From the NCBI GenBank assembly GCA_945878355.1, contig CAMCTC010000067.1, forward strand, positions 1-26,294: a stretch of 26,294 nucleotides of DNA, given 5' to 3'. Shown piece after piece: positions 1 to 7,205 of the stretch. Each line of letters begins with the position of its first letter. Position 1 is the first letter of the stretch. Under the pieces are notes generated by a model. That model was given only the letters and a program-made list of their open reading frames with translations, had not been told where the DNA came from and did no database searches. This stretch comes from Bordetella parapertussis (GTDB lineage Bacteria; Pseudomonadota; Gammaproteobacteria; Burkholderiales; Burkholderiaceae_C). The position numbers and the translations under genes were made by a program.

Positions 1-144
1 ATCAAGGAGCGCGTTGCAAAACAAAAGCCAGTTGACAAGTTCAGCATGCGCATCCTTTTGAATGAAGCCTTGACTAGATTGCAGAACTTGCCGGAAATCG
101 TTCGAGGCTTCTTTCGCCATCCAGAGTGCGCTACGCTTGTGTGA
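1..144 (+). CDS. 3' end of an unidentified gene (partial)
   Basis: Frame 1 is open from the first base and stops with TGA at 142-144, giving a 47-residue C-terminal tail rich in Lys, Arg and Leu (it contains MRILLNEALTRLQNLPEIV and ends in ATLV). The N-terminus lies outside the window. I do not recognise the family. It is on the same strand as the restriction-modification genes that start 270 bp later, but the long gap with operator-like repeats suggests it is not in the same operon. Most likely another cargo gene of the genomic island. That it is a real gene is moderately likely, because the frame is open to the window edge, but the fragment is short. Confidence 0.4.
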   Translation: MKERVAKQKPVDKFSMRILLNEALTRLQNLPEIVRGFFRHPECATLV

Positions 145-347
145 ACTAAATTATTTTACTGCTTAGTAACGGATGGCCTGAATTGCGTCCATCGCAATGG
201 GTAGTCGCTGGCCATGAAGGCCAATTGATGCTTCGTTTGACATGAATAGCTGATTTCTCTTAAGTGCACGGGTCCAACCGACTGGCCAGACCCGCTCCAA
301 CCTCCAACACAGCCCCACCACTTGCTGGGGATCTTCATCGCAATAAT

Positions 348-417
348 TGCATCATTCGCAATGATGCATTGAATGCTACTTGACCTGCAGTTGCTGATGC
401 AAGCAAAATTTGCATCA
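348..417. promoter_or_regulatory. Paired inverted repeats overlapping the start of the half-hsdS gene
   Basis: Two perfect inverted repeats share the core GCATCA/TGATGC. The first is TGCATCATT (348-356), spacer CGC, AATGATGCA (360-368). The second is TGATGCAA (395-402), a 7-nt spacer, TTGCATCA (410-417), whose last base is the A of the putative ATG at 417. Four half-sites in 70 bp over a start codon are what an operator for an autoregulated restriction-modification operon could look like. A TTGACA hexamer at 237-242 is a possible -35 box, but its -10 (TTAAGT, 260-265) is poor. The remaining 145-347 sequence shows no gene. Confidence 0.5.
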
Positions 418-1022
418 TGACAATTGGTGCAAATATTTCGTGTTCGCCGTTGGTGTCGGTAGCTGCCGTTACGGGGGGCTATCCGTTTCGCGGCCCTGTG
501 CCCGAGATCCCCGGTGGGCCCTTACGCGTCGTGCAGATGAAGGACTTGGCCGCCAACGCGGGTGTTGACTGGCCCGGCACCGTCAGTACCGAGCTGCCCG
601 GCAAGCGCCCTCCCGACCTGCTGCGCGCAGGTGATGTTCTGGTGCTGGTGCGCGGTGCCCGCAACCCGGCCGTGTACCTGGGCGACGTACCGTGTGCCGC
701 CGTCAGCTCGCTGCACTTCTTCCTGCTTCGGCTCGCCGCAGAATCAAAGCTGCTGGCTGAATTCCTGGCTTGGCAGATCAACCAAGAGCCCGCCCAGCGC
801 TACCTGGCGCAGAACGCCGCAGGCACCGATCAGCGCAGCATTCGCCGCGCCGTACTCGAAGCTTTGCCCGTGGTCGTTCCACCCTTGCCCACCCAACAAA
901 CGATGCTTGAACTGGCCCGAGCTGCCCGCCGCGAGCACGACGTGCTCACCGGCCTCATAGACACCCGCCAGCGTGAACTGCAGGCCGTAGCTCGCAGCAT
1001 GCTTGAAGCGCCCCAGCCATGA
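417..1022 (+). CDS. Half-length type I restriction specificity protein (single target-recognition domain)
   Basis: A 201-aa protein resembling one half of an HsdS subunit. HsdS chooses the DNA sequence that a type I methylase/nuclease acts on and normally has two target-recognition domains and about 400 residues; here there is one. The N-terminal part (GYPFRG, then VVQMKDL) is typical of the start of such a domain. The C-terminal part (PVVVPPLPTQQ followed by a heptad-rich helix at about 158-195) is the conserved spacer and coiled coil used for HsdM contact and dimerisation. It ends 10 nt before hsdM, so the two are probably cotranscribed. No clear Shine-Dalgarno precedes the ATG at 417, which lies in an inverted repeat; TTG or GTG codons near 450 are alternatives. 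It may dimerise to rebuild a full specificity subunit, or it may act with HsdM only (inference). Confidence 0.75.
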   Translation: MTIGANISCSPLVSVAAVTGGYPFRGPVPEIPGGPLRVVQMKDLAANAGVDWPGTVSTELPGKRPPDLLRAGDVLVLVRGARNPAVYLGDVPCAAVSSLHFFLLRLAAESKLLAEFLAWQINQEPAQRYLAQNAAGTDQRSIRRAVLEALPVVVPPLPTQQTMLELARAARREHDVLTGLIDTRQRELQAVARSMLEAPQP

Positions 1023-1032
1023 AGACCGCCGA

Positions 1033-2547
1033 ATGAACGACATCACCCCCATCAGCCAGCAAAGCATCAACGACGCCGTCTGGTCGGCCTGCGACACCTT
1101 CCGCGGCACGGTCGACCCCAGCGTCTACAAGGACTACGTCCTGACGATGCTGTTCCTGAAATACGTCTCCGACGTCTGGCAAGACCACTACGACCAGTAC
1201 CGGGCGCAGTACGGCGACCATCCCGACCTGATCAAGGAGATGCTGCGCAACGAGCGCTTTGTGCTGCCCGAGGACGCCAGCTTCTACGCCCTGCATGCGC
1301 AGAGGCATGCGCCCGGCAACGGCGAGCGCATCGACAAGGCGCTGCATGCCATTGAAGACGCCAACATCACCAAGTTGCGCGATGTATTCCAGGACATCAG
1401 CTTCAACTCCAACAAGCTGGGCGACGAGCAGCAGAAGAACGACATCCTGCGCAACCTGCTCGACAGGTTTTCCGCAACCGAGCTGAACCTGCGTCCCAGC
1501 CGCGTCGGCACGCTCGATGTGATCGGCAACGCCTATGAATTCCTGATCAAGAACTTTGCCTCCACCAGCGGGAAAAAGGCCGGTGAGTTCTACACACCGC
1601 CCGAGGTGTCGCAGCTGATGGCCCTGCTGATGGCGCCGCGCGAGGGCGACGAGATCAGCGACCCGGCCTGCGGCTCAGGCTCGTTGCTGATGAAGTGTGG
1701 CCGGCTGGTGCGCGAGCAGCATGGCTCGCGCAAGTACGCACTGTTTGGGCAAGAGGCCATCGGCAGCACCTGGGCGTTGGCCAAGATGAACATGTTCCTG
1801 CACGGCGAGGACAACCACCGCATCGAGTGGGGCGACACCATCCGCAACCCCAAGCTGCTGAACAACGACGGCACGCTCAAGCACTTCGACATCGTGGTGG
1901 CCAACCCGCCTTTCAGCCTGGAGCAGTGGGGCGTCGAGAGCGCCGAGCGTGACCAGCACAGCCGCTTCCGCCGCGGCCTGCCGCCACGTACCAAGGGCGA
2001 CTACGCCTTCATCCTGCACATGGTCGAAACCATGAAGCCCGGCAGCGGGCGCATGGCGGTGGTGGTGCCGCACGGCGTGCTGTTCCGCGGCGCGGCCGAA
2101 GGCCGCATCCGGCGCCAGCTGATCGAGGAAAACCTGCTCGACACTGTCATCGGCCTGCCCGAAAAACTGTTCTACGGCACCGGCATCCCGGCGGCCATCC
2201 TGGTGTTTCGCAAGCGCAAGGCCGACGACAAGGTGCTGTTCATCGACGCCAGCCGAGATTTCGAATCGGGCAAGAACCAGAACCTGCTGCGACCGCAAGA
2301 TTTGGAGCGCGCCCTGGCCACCGCACGGGCGCGCCAGAGCGTCGAGAAATACGCCTACCTGGCCAGCCCCGCCGAGATCGCCGAGAACGAGTTCAACCTC
2401 AACATCCCGCGCTACGTCGACACCTTCGAAGAGCAGGAAGAAATCGACCTGGTGGCCGTGCGGCGCGAGCGCGAGCAGCTCAAGGCCGAACTGGCCCAGC
2501 TGGAAGTGAAGATGGCCGGCTATCTGAAAGAGCTGGGCTATGAGTGA
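1033..2547 (+). CDS. hsdM: Type I restriction-modification methyltransferase subunit HsdM
   Basis: A 504-aa N6-adenine DNA methyltransferase. The N-terminal helical HsdM domain (about 1-130) is followed by the catalytic domain with FYTPPEV near residue 186, the SAM-binding motif DPACGSG near 210 and the catalytic motif NPPF near 291. The C-terminal helix (IDLVAVRREREQLKAELAQL) is the usual coiled coil that contacts HsdS. The frame is open from 1003, but the start at 1033 (MNDITPISQQ) matches the usual HsdM N-terminus and avoids overlap with the preceding gene. Length and motifs are complete, so the methylase is probably active. The stop overlaps the next gene by 8 nt (ATGAGTGA). No hsdR is in the window, so restriction may be absent or encoded elsewhere. 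Confidence 0.95.
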   Translation: MNDITPISQQSINDAVWSACDTFRGTVDPSVYKDYVLTMLFLKYVSDVWQDHYDQYRAQYGDHPDLIKEMLRNERFVLPEDASFYALHAQRHAPGNGERIDKALHAIEDANITKLRDVFQDISFNSNKLGDEQQKNDILRNLLDRFSATELNLRPSRVGTLDVIGNAYEFLIKNFASTSGKKAGEFYTPPEVSQLMALLMAPREGDEISDPACGSGSLLMKCGRLVREQHGSRKYALFGQEAIGSTWALAKMNMFLHGEDNHRIEWGDTIRNPKLLNNDGTLKHFDIVVANPPFSLEQWGVESAERDQHSRFRRGLPPRTKGDYAFILHMVETMKPGSGRMAVVVPHGVLFRGAAEGRIRRQLIEENLLDTVIGLPEKLFYGTGIPAAILVFRKRKADDKVLFIDASRDFESGKNQNLLRPQDLERALATARARQSVEKYAYLASPAEIAENEFNLNIPRYVDTFEEQEEIDLVAVRREREQLKAELAQLEVKMAGYLKELGYE

Positions 2548-3601
2548 AGGCCCGGGCCGCGGCCGCCAACCGCCCGACACCGGCCCGGCAGGCCTGGCGC
2601 CCACAGAGTTCCTGCTCTACGAGTCGGACGACGGCCAGACCCGGGTCGAGGTGCGCCTGGCCGGCGAGTCGGTCTGGCTCAGCCTGCTGCAGCTGAGCGA
2701 GCTGTTCGGCCGCGACAAATCGGTCATCTCGCGCCACCTTAAAAACCTATTTGACGAGGGCGAACTGGGCCGGGATTCAGTTGTTGCAAATCATGCAACA
2801 ACTGCCGCCGACGGCAAGGTCTACAAGGTCGAGCACTTCAACCTCGATGTGATCATTTCGGTGGGCTACCGGGTCAGGTCGCAGCGCGGCGTGCAGTTCC
2901 GCATCTGGGCCACCCAGCGGCTGCGTGAATACCTGATCAAGGGTTTCACGATGGACGACGAGCGGCTCAAGGCCGCTGGCGGCGGGCGCTACTTCGAAGA
3001 GTTGCTGGCGCGCATCCGCGACATCCGCAGCTCCGAAAAGATGTTCTGGCGCAAGGTGCTGGAGATCTATGCCACCAGCATCGACTACAACCCGCAGGCC
3101 GACACCTCGCAGCAGTTTTTCGCCACCCTGCAGAACAAGATGCACTGGGCCGCGCACGGCCACACCGCCGCCGAGATCATCCAGGCGCGGGCCAATGCCG
3201 ACCAGCCCAACATGGGCCTGACCAACTGGCCCGGCTCCCGCCCGCGCAAGGCCGATGTCGAGGTGGCCAAAAACTACCTGAGCAGCGACGAGCTGGACGT
3301 GCTGAACCGCATCGTCAACTTCTACCTCGAATTTGCCGAGCTGCAGGCCTTGAACCGGCGGCCGATGACGATGTTGTCGTGGGTAAACAAGCTGGACGAC
3401 TTTCTGCGGCTATCGGAGCGCGACATCCTGACCCATGCCGGTCGCGTGAGCAACGACACCGCGCTGAAGAAGGCCCACCTGGAATATGAGAAATATCGAC
3501 AGGCGCAGCTGATGAAGCCTAGTGCGGTCGAGCAGCATTTCACCGAGGCCATCGTGAAGACCAAGCGGCTGGAGAAGACCCACAAGGTGAAGCCGAAATG
3601 A
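2540..3601 (+). CDS. RhuM family protein embedded in the type I RM operon
   Basis: A 353-aa protein of the RhuM (virulence protein) family. The conserved N-terminal block reads SVWLSLLQLSELFGRDKSVI, then SRHLKNLFDEGEL and VISVGYRVRSQRGVQFRIW, and resembles a DNA-binding helix-turn-helix with KilA-N/Bro-like character. The C-terminal half is helical (LSSDELDVLNRIVNFYLEFA). Its ATG overlaps the hsdM stop, and its own stop overlaps the ATG of the next specificity gene (ATGA), so translation is coupled on both sides. RhuM genes are repeatedly found between hsdM and hsdS in type I loci, but their role is not established; regulation or an abortive or antitoxin-like function has been guessed. The first 24 residues are low-complexity and Gly/Pro-rich, so a later start is possible, although the overlap favours 2540. 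Confidence 0.9.
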   Translation: MSEGPGRGRQPPDTGPAGLAPTEFLLYESDDGQTRVEVRLAGESVWLSLLQLSELFGRDKSVISRHLKNLFDEGELGRDSVVANHATTAADGKVYKVEHFNLDVIISVGYRVRSQRGVQFRIWATQRLREYLIKGFTMDDERLKAAGGGRYFEELLARIRDIRSSEKMFWRKVLEIYATSIDYNPQADTSQQFFATLQNKMHWAAHGHTAAEIIQARANADQPNMGLTNWPGSRPRKADVEVAKNYLSSDELDVLNRIVNFYLEFAELQALNRRPMTMLSWVNKLDDFLRLSERDILTHAGRVSNDTALKKAHLEYEKYRQAQLMKPSAVEQHFTEAIVKTKRLEKTHKVKPK

Positions 3602-3780
3602 GCGGAGATCTCAACTGCCGGCTCGGAGATCTGTTCGAAAGCCGCCGCGAGAAAGGGCGCGCCGGGTTACCACTGCTATCAGTCACCATGAATGATGGAC
3701 TGGTAGACCGCGACGACTTGGAACGCAGGCAAGACACCAGCCTTTCCCCGGAAGAACACCTGCTCGTCAAGCCTGGCGAT
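3598..3780 (+). pseudogene. hsdS: 5' fragment of a type I specificity gene hsdS, cut by a transposon
   Basis: The ATG at 3598 overlaps the rhuM stop (ATGA). The fragment encodes about 61 residues of a classic HsdS target-recognition domain: LFESRREKGRAGLPLLSVTM, then NDGLVDRDDLERR and EEHLLVKPGD. Family members continue with an Asn-Met-Met-rich strand, but here the sequence switches at 3781 into the inverted repeat of the DDE transposon and the frame stops at 3784-3786. The missing remainder (about 340 codons) is not found on the other side of the transposon. The RM system has therefore lost its full-length specificity subunit, and the half-length protein upstream is the only intact specificity candidate left. 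Confidence 0.8.
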
Positions 3781-3796
3781 TGTTAGCGACGGTGCA
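3781..3796 (+). repeat. Left terminal inverted repeat of the DDE transposon
   Basis: TGTTAGCGACGGTGCA follows directly after the last hsdS-like codons. Its partner, read on the minus strand from 10798, is TGTTATCGTGGGTTTA. Twelve of 16 positions match, including the TGTTA tip, which is usual for rve-type elements that begin with TGT. Confidence 0.55.
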
Positions 3797-4259
3797 AATC
3801 CGCTTCTAAACGCTGGCGAGGAAGCGGTTTTGCAAGATTGGCGGCAGAAGGGCTGACCGATGTCTCAGCTGACGAAGGGGTCGCCCTGGCCTGACGCAGG
3901 CGTGTCCCGGAGCGACTTCGATTGACGAACCCTTGTCGTACCCACGCAGGCATCTCGGCGGCGCAGCTAGGGCAGACCCAAGGCGTTTGGGCGACATCAA
4001 CCGCAGGCAAACGCTCCACGTTGGGAAAAAGACTGCTTGGGAGGACGGGTGTTACGCCCCACGCCAATCGGCATAAGTTGACCCAGGCTGTTCAGGGTTG
4101 ACAGTCGCGCTGTTTTTTCGGCGGAACGTTTGCCGTAGAGAGTGCGCAACAAAGGGCGCTCCATAACGGTGCGTGTAGTGCCTGGCGATGGCGCGAGCGG
4201 CGCCATGGGAGTGGTGTGTCGATGTCGCCGAGGTACGACCTGCAGAGGCGCCAAGAAGG
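3787..4259. other. Left subterminal region of the transposon, no convincing gene
   Basis: About 470 bp between the transposon tip and the end of its last gene. The only hint of coding is a minus-strand frame (3783-4067, no ATG, open from about 4105) containing CPSCAAEMPAWVRQGF. That Cys-x2-Cys plus VRQGF pattern resembles the C-terminal end of small Cys-rich proteins found near transposases, so it may be a decayed fragment. Other frames here show no family resemblance. Subterminal transposase-binding sites would be expected in this stretch, but I could not define them. Confidence 0.3.
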
Positions 4260-4287
4260 ACGCCGCCAGGTTTGAAGCTGGCGGCGT
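4260..4287 (-). terminator. Hairpin downstream of the transposon operon
   Basis: A perfect 10-bp stem (ACGCCGCCAG / CTGGCGGCGT) with an 8-nt loop lies 23 bp past the stop of the last leftward gene. In the direction of transcription it is followed by CCTTCTTGG, a weak T-rich tract. Probably the transcription terminator of the transposase operon. Confidence 0.6.
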
Positions 4288-4310
4288 TGGTGGTGGGGGT
4301 GGCGGTCGTT

Positions 4311-4541
4311 TCAGAAGGGGGGATCGAAGAGGTCGAGGTTGTCGTCCGGGCTGCCGCTATCGGTGCAGCAAAGGTCCTGGTAGAAGCGATGGATCTGGTC
4401 GCCGTAGCGCGCCTCGAAGAGGTCAAGCAGGTGGTGGATGAAGTCGTGGATGTGCACGACGGCGTCGTCGCTGAGCCTGGGCATGGGGATGGCGCCGGAG
4501 TCGAGGCATTTGGCGGCCAGGGGTTTGGGGGCTGCGTTCAT
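4311..4541 (-). CDS. Small 76-aa accessory protein of the transposon operon
   Basis: The ATG at 4541 overlaps the stop of the ATPase gene (ATGA), so the two are translationally coupled. The protein starts MNAAPKPLAAKCLDSGAIPM, has a central helical, His/Asp-rich stretch (VVHIHDFIHHLLDLFEARYG) and ends in an acidic tail (DDNLDLFDPPF). I know of no assigned function. Its place after the ATPase, like small third genes in other ATPase-dependent transposons, suggests a transposition cofactor or a target-choice or regulatory subunit (inference). The acidic, amphipathic C-terminus could be a protein-binding peptide, for instance for the ATPase. A longer frame upstream only shadows the ATPase gene. 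Confidence 0.65.
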   Translation of the reverse strand: MNAAPKPLAAKCLDSGAIPMPRLSDDAVVHIHDFIHHLLDLFEARYGDQIHRFYQDLCCTDSGSPDDNLDLFDPPF

Positions 4542-5332
4542 TGAATCTCCGTGATGGCTTGTTGCACGATCTCGTCGGGCAGGTGGCTGAGAGCTTTGAG
4601 CATGGCCAGGCGCATGGCTGTGCACAGGATGCGACCGGCCTGCCGAGGCAAGCCCTTGGAGGCCTGACGCAGGAGCTCCATACCCGAGTCCGCCATCAAT
4701 GCCTGCTGGGAGCCGGCGGCCTTGAGGGCATGCTGGATGAGAAGCTTGAAGCGCTCGCGCTCGATGATGGGCTTGAGTGCGACGCGGACCTGGACGCGGC
4801 TGTAGAGCGCCGCGTACGGCGCGCGCTCCAGGGTCTGCGCCAGAGCCGGGTGGCCCACCAGCCAGACGCTGATGAGGTCGCGCGAGTCGAAGGCGAAGTT
4901 CAGGAATGCGGGGAAGTCGCGGAAGAACTCGGGCGGCAGGTTCTGCGCCTCGTCGATGATCCACACGGGGGTGAGCTGCTTGGTATCGACGAGTTCGTGG
5001 ATGCGCTGCTTGATGTCGCGCCACAGCTGCGCGCGGCGGTAGCTGGGCTCCAGGCCCAGGGCGCGAGCCAGACCGCGGTAGATGTCGACGCGCCCGAAGT
5101 CGGTCTCGGCTTGATAGAGCACCAGGAAGCGATGCGGGTTCAGGGTTTTGGTGATGTTGCGCAGCGCGGCGGTCTTGCCCACGCCGGGCTCGCCGGTGAG
5201 CAGGCCGATGCCGGGCGATTGCAGCAACCAGCCGAAGCGCTGCTGCAAGTGCGCCAGCGCGCCGTCATCCCAGGGCTCGGTGAGTTCCTTGCCCAGTGGG
5301 GGGTGCCGCAGGCCGAAGTGCTCGAGATACAT
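4538..5332 (-). CDS. ExeA/TniB-like AAA ATPase, transposition accessory protein
   Basis: A 264-aa AAA+ ATPase. Walker A is GEPGVGKT at residues 47-54, Walker B is PVWIIDEAQNL near 135, and a sensor-type stretch (SVWLVGHPAL) follows. Proteins of this kind (ExeA, TniB, IstB analogues) bind target DNA and recruit or activate an rve transposase. The start at 5332 (MYLEHFGL) lies 1 nt after the transposase stop (TGA-G-ATG), which decides it over an in-frame codon at 5374 that would overlap the transposase. Downstream it overlaps the small accessory gene. It looks intact, although its partner transposase is split, so the element itself is probably immobile unless helped in trans or unless the inserted element excises. 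Confidence 0.9.
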   Translation of the reverse strand: MYLEHFGLRHPPLGKELTEPWDDGALAHLQQRFGWLLQSPGIGLLTGEPGVGKTAALRNITKTLNPHRFLVLYQAETDFGRVDIYRGLARALGLEPSYRRAQLWRDIKQRIHELVDTKQLTPVWIIDEAQNLPPEFFRDFPAFLNFAFDSRDLISVWLVGHPALAQTLERAPYAALYSRVQVRVALKPIIERERFKLLIQHALKAAGSQQALMADSGMELLRQASKGLPRQAGRILCTAMRLAMLKALSHLPDEIVQQAITEIQ

Positions 5333-5333
5333 C

Positions 5334-5886
5334 TCAGCCCTCCTTGTTCTTGCCGTGGTGCTTGGCGTGTGCAAGCTCGACGAGGTTTGGGCCGGTGCGC
5401 TCGCCGGTGGTCATCTGCGCGGGCTCGGGCTTGCGCCGAACGCGTTTGAGGTTGGCGAGCTTGTCCAGCGCGGTGGCCTGGCCCAGCGACAGCCCGGCGG
5501 CGTCCTCGACGCCGAGGACTTTGCCGGCGTGCGGGTCCACGACGAGCCGGACGGTCTTGCCCGACAACTCGTAGGGCACCTCGAAGCGCTGGCCGAGATA
5601 GGACACCGTGCCGTCCTTGCGCACGAAGCGGCTGATGCGATGATGGAACACGGCGTCGAGCTGCGCGGCCTTGGTGCCCAGGCTGCGGATTTTTGGCAAG
5701 TCACGCTGGTAGCGCGCAAGCGGGGTCAGACCATCCAGGCTGCTGTGCACGGTCTGGTGGTACACCTGCTCGAGCCAGGCCCACAAGCGTGCGTTGAGCT
5801 CGTCCAGATCGGCGATGCGCCGCTCGTCGAGCTCGCTGAGAAACTGGTCGCGGCACGTTCTGTGCCAGCGTTCGAGCTTGCCCTTG
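5334..5886 (-). pseudogene. 3' half of the split rve-type DDE transposase
   Basis: Encodes the C-terminal 182 residues of the transposase, beginning GKLERWHRTCRDQFLSELDE. The Glu of GKLER is the third catalytic acid of the DDE triad. The remainder is the integrase-core tail followed by a Mu-transposase-like C-terminal beta domain (DGTVSYLGQRFEVPYELSG). The other half lies at 9307-10084. The junction with the inserted element is at the repeat CCTTG (5882-5886); codons above it belong to the insert. Joining both halves at that repeat gives an uninterrupted 441-aa frame. No start codon with a ribosome-binding site exists for this half, so it is unlikely to be made as a useful protein. Confidence 0.88.
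5882..5886. repeat. Left junction (attL-like) of the serine-recombinase element
   Basis: The 5-bp sequence CCTTG at the left boundary is repeated at 9307-9311. Keeping one copy and deleting the rest restores the transposase reading frame exactly. Large serine recombinases cross over at a short core, typically 2 bp, inside such an identity; the exact core cannot be chosen from one copy. Confidence 0.7.
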
Positions 5887-5911
5887 GCAACCGCAGTCAA
5901 CTGCACGTGAA

Positions 5912-6229
5912 CTGACCGACCAGCCGCAAAGCTTCGAGGTCACGCACCCGTTCCATCCGCTGTTGGGCAAGGTCTTCGCGCTGGCCGATCGGCGACGGAC
6001 CTGGGGCGAGGACCGCGTCTATTACCACGATGACACAGGTGCGCTATGCCGCATGCGCGCCGAATGGACGAGCTTGGCCCCGGTGGACCCGTTTGTAGTG
6101 ACATCGGCCGGCCGATGCGATCTGCGAATGCGCGACCTGCTGGAGCTGGTTGAATTCGTCGAGCATTGGCGCGCGAGCGGTGGGGGCAAGAAGCGGGGTC
6201 GGAGGGCTGCCAAGGCGTCAACCGAATAA
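5912..6229 (+). CDS. DUF5372-type protein of the recombinase element
   Basis: A protein of about 105 residues resembling the DUF5372 family, with SFEVTHPFHPLLGKVFALAD, then TWGEDRVYYHDD and WTSLAPVDPFV. The C-terminus is basic (GGGKKRGRRAAKASTE), consistent with nucleic-acid binding. The start is uncertain: the frame is open back through the element's left junction and contains no ATG. A CTG at 5912 or a TTG at 5963 are the only candidates I see, and the conserved block begins before 5963. A GTG at 5907 is out of frame by one base (GTGAACTGACC), so a one-base insertion may have damaged the start. It lies only about 25 bp inside the element, so its promoter may come from outside. Function unknown. 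Confidence 0.6.
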   Translation: MTDQPQSFEVTHPFHPLLGKVFALADRRRTWGEDRVYYHDDTGALCRMRAEWTSLAPVDPFVVTSAGRCDLRMRDLLELVEFVEHWRASGGGKKRGRRAAKASTE

Positions 6230-6417
6230 CGCCCAAAAAGTAAAGATAAATACGCCCAAATGACCACCTCCTTGGTTCCCTCCACGACGTTCCAAGAGGA
6301 CGTACTCCTCGTCAATGACGTCAATTTTTCGGTTACGATTAGGCGATAGCCAAGCTGGCGCTGATTGTTGAAAAGAAGCTTGACGACAGCAAGGTATGGG
6401 CGTAATCTACTTTACCA

Positions 6418-6885
6418 ATGACCAAGCCTTCTGCCCCCACCAAGAAGCACCTGGCCCTCAGCGAGAACGGGACCATCAATGCCCACGCTGAGGCGGTCCA
6501 GGACGCGGCATTTGTCGGTAGCGACTTCTTCGACCCGCACGACCTGGTGCAGGTGCGCTACGAGATGCTTCGCCGCGTCAATAGCGAGGGCCTTTCGGTC
6601 ACGCAAGCCGTTGCGCGCTTCGGCGTCACGCGCCCGACCTTCTACAAGGCGCAGGCCGACTTCGGGCGGGACGGCCTGCCCGGACTGTTGCCGGCCAAAC
6701 GAGGCCCTCACGGGCCGCACAAGCTCACCCAAGATGTGATGCGGTTCGTGGAGCAAGAACTCCACACGCAGCCCGATCTAGATGGCCCAGCGCTGGTCGA
6801 ACGCATACAGCGCGAACTGGGCTTGACCGTGCATCGCCGCACAGTGGAACGCGCACTGGTACGTTCGAAAAAAAAACGGCGCTGA
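6418..6885 (+). CDS. Helix-turn-helix protein of the recombinase element
   Basis: 155 aa. The central part (GLSVTQAVARFGVTRPTFYK, residues about 60-80) is a helix-turn-helix of the type seen in IS630-like transposases and recombinase cassettes. It is followed by GLPGLLPAKRGPHGPHKLT and a second winged-helix-like segment (GPALVERIQRELGLTVHRRT). There is no catalytic domain, so it probably binds the element's ends or promoter as a regulator or directionality factor (inference). No clear ribosome-binding site precedes the ATG. The gene ends in a run of nine A (6869-6877) coding KKKRR, after which the -1 frame runs on without a stop into the next ORF. The preceding 188 bp (6230-6417) hold only short frames without recognisable similarity. 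Confidence 0.75.
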   Translation: MTKPSAPTKKHLALSENGTINAHAEAVQDAAFVGSDFFDPHDLVQVRYEMLRRVNSEGLSVTQAVARFGVTRPTFYKAQADFGRDGLPGLLPAKRGPHGPHKLTQDVMRFVEQELHTQPDLDGPALVERIQRELGLTVHRRTVERALVRSKKKRR

Positions 6886-6920
6886 GTCCTTCATCCACAC
6901 CGATCGATGGTCGCGTTGCC

Positions 6921-7205
6921 GTGGAACGGTACGAAGCCTTGCGGCGCGTCGTGATGGCGCCACAGGCCGAGAGCAACGCCGACGTGCGCGGGCTTGCGAC
7001 GCTGCTGCGCAAAGGCGTCGCGGCCTGGATGCAGAGCGTCAGCGTGTCGCACTCCGGTTCAAGTGCAGAGCAGGCGCAGAAAAAGGGTTTTGACCGCTCG
7101 CCCGTGAGGATGCCGACTGCACGGGAGACAACGGGGATGGAGTCATTGCTGATCAACATCCTGGCGGCAATGATGTCGGCCAACACCGTGGAGGTCCGCA
7201 GGTGA
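6921..7205 (+). CDS. Small ORF between HTH gene and recombinase, possible frameshift extension
   Basis: 94 aa from a GTG at 6921 (MERYEALRRVVMAPQAESNA). The family is not recognised. The frame is open upstream past 6882 and merges, by a -1 shift at the A9 run (6869-6877), with the helix-turn-helix gene; the joining stretch (TALSPSSTPIDGRVAVERYE) looks like ordinary protein. The stop overlaps the GTG start of the recombinase (GTGA), so it is translationally coupled to it. Sequence such as ADVRGLATLLRKGVAAWM predicts helices and no catalytic motif. It could be a separate small accessory protein or the C-terminal part of a frameshifted fusion. No strong Shine-Dalgarno marks any start. Confidence 0.55.
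   Translation: MERYEALRRVVMAPQAESNADVRGLATLLRKGVAAWMQSVSVSHSGSSAEQAQKKGFDRSPVRMPTARETTGMESLLINILAAMMSANTVEVRR

Noticed and set aside
1675..2604. 309-codon open frame on the minus strand inside hsdM
   Set aside because: It mirrors hsdM in a GC-rich codon pattern, has no family motif and overlaps a gene with clear catalytic motifs.
4541..5449. 302-codon open frame on the plus strand opposite the ATPase gene
   Set aside because: Antisense shadow: low-complexity Val/Gly/Leu composition without motifs, while the minus strand has Walker A and B.
6260..6349. 29-codon ORF starting MTTSLVPSTTF between DUF5372 and HTH genes
   Set aside because: No ribosome-binding site and no recognisable motif; a remnant is possible but unsupported.
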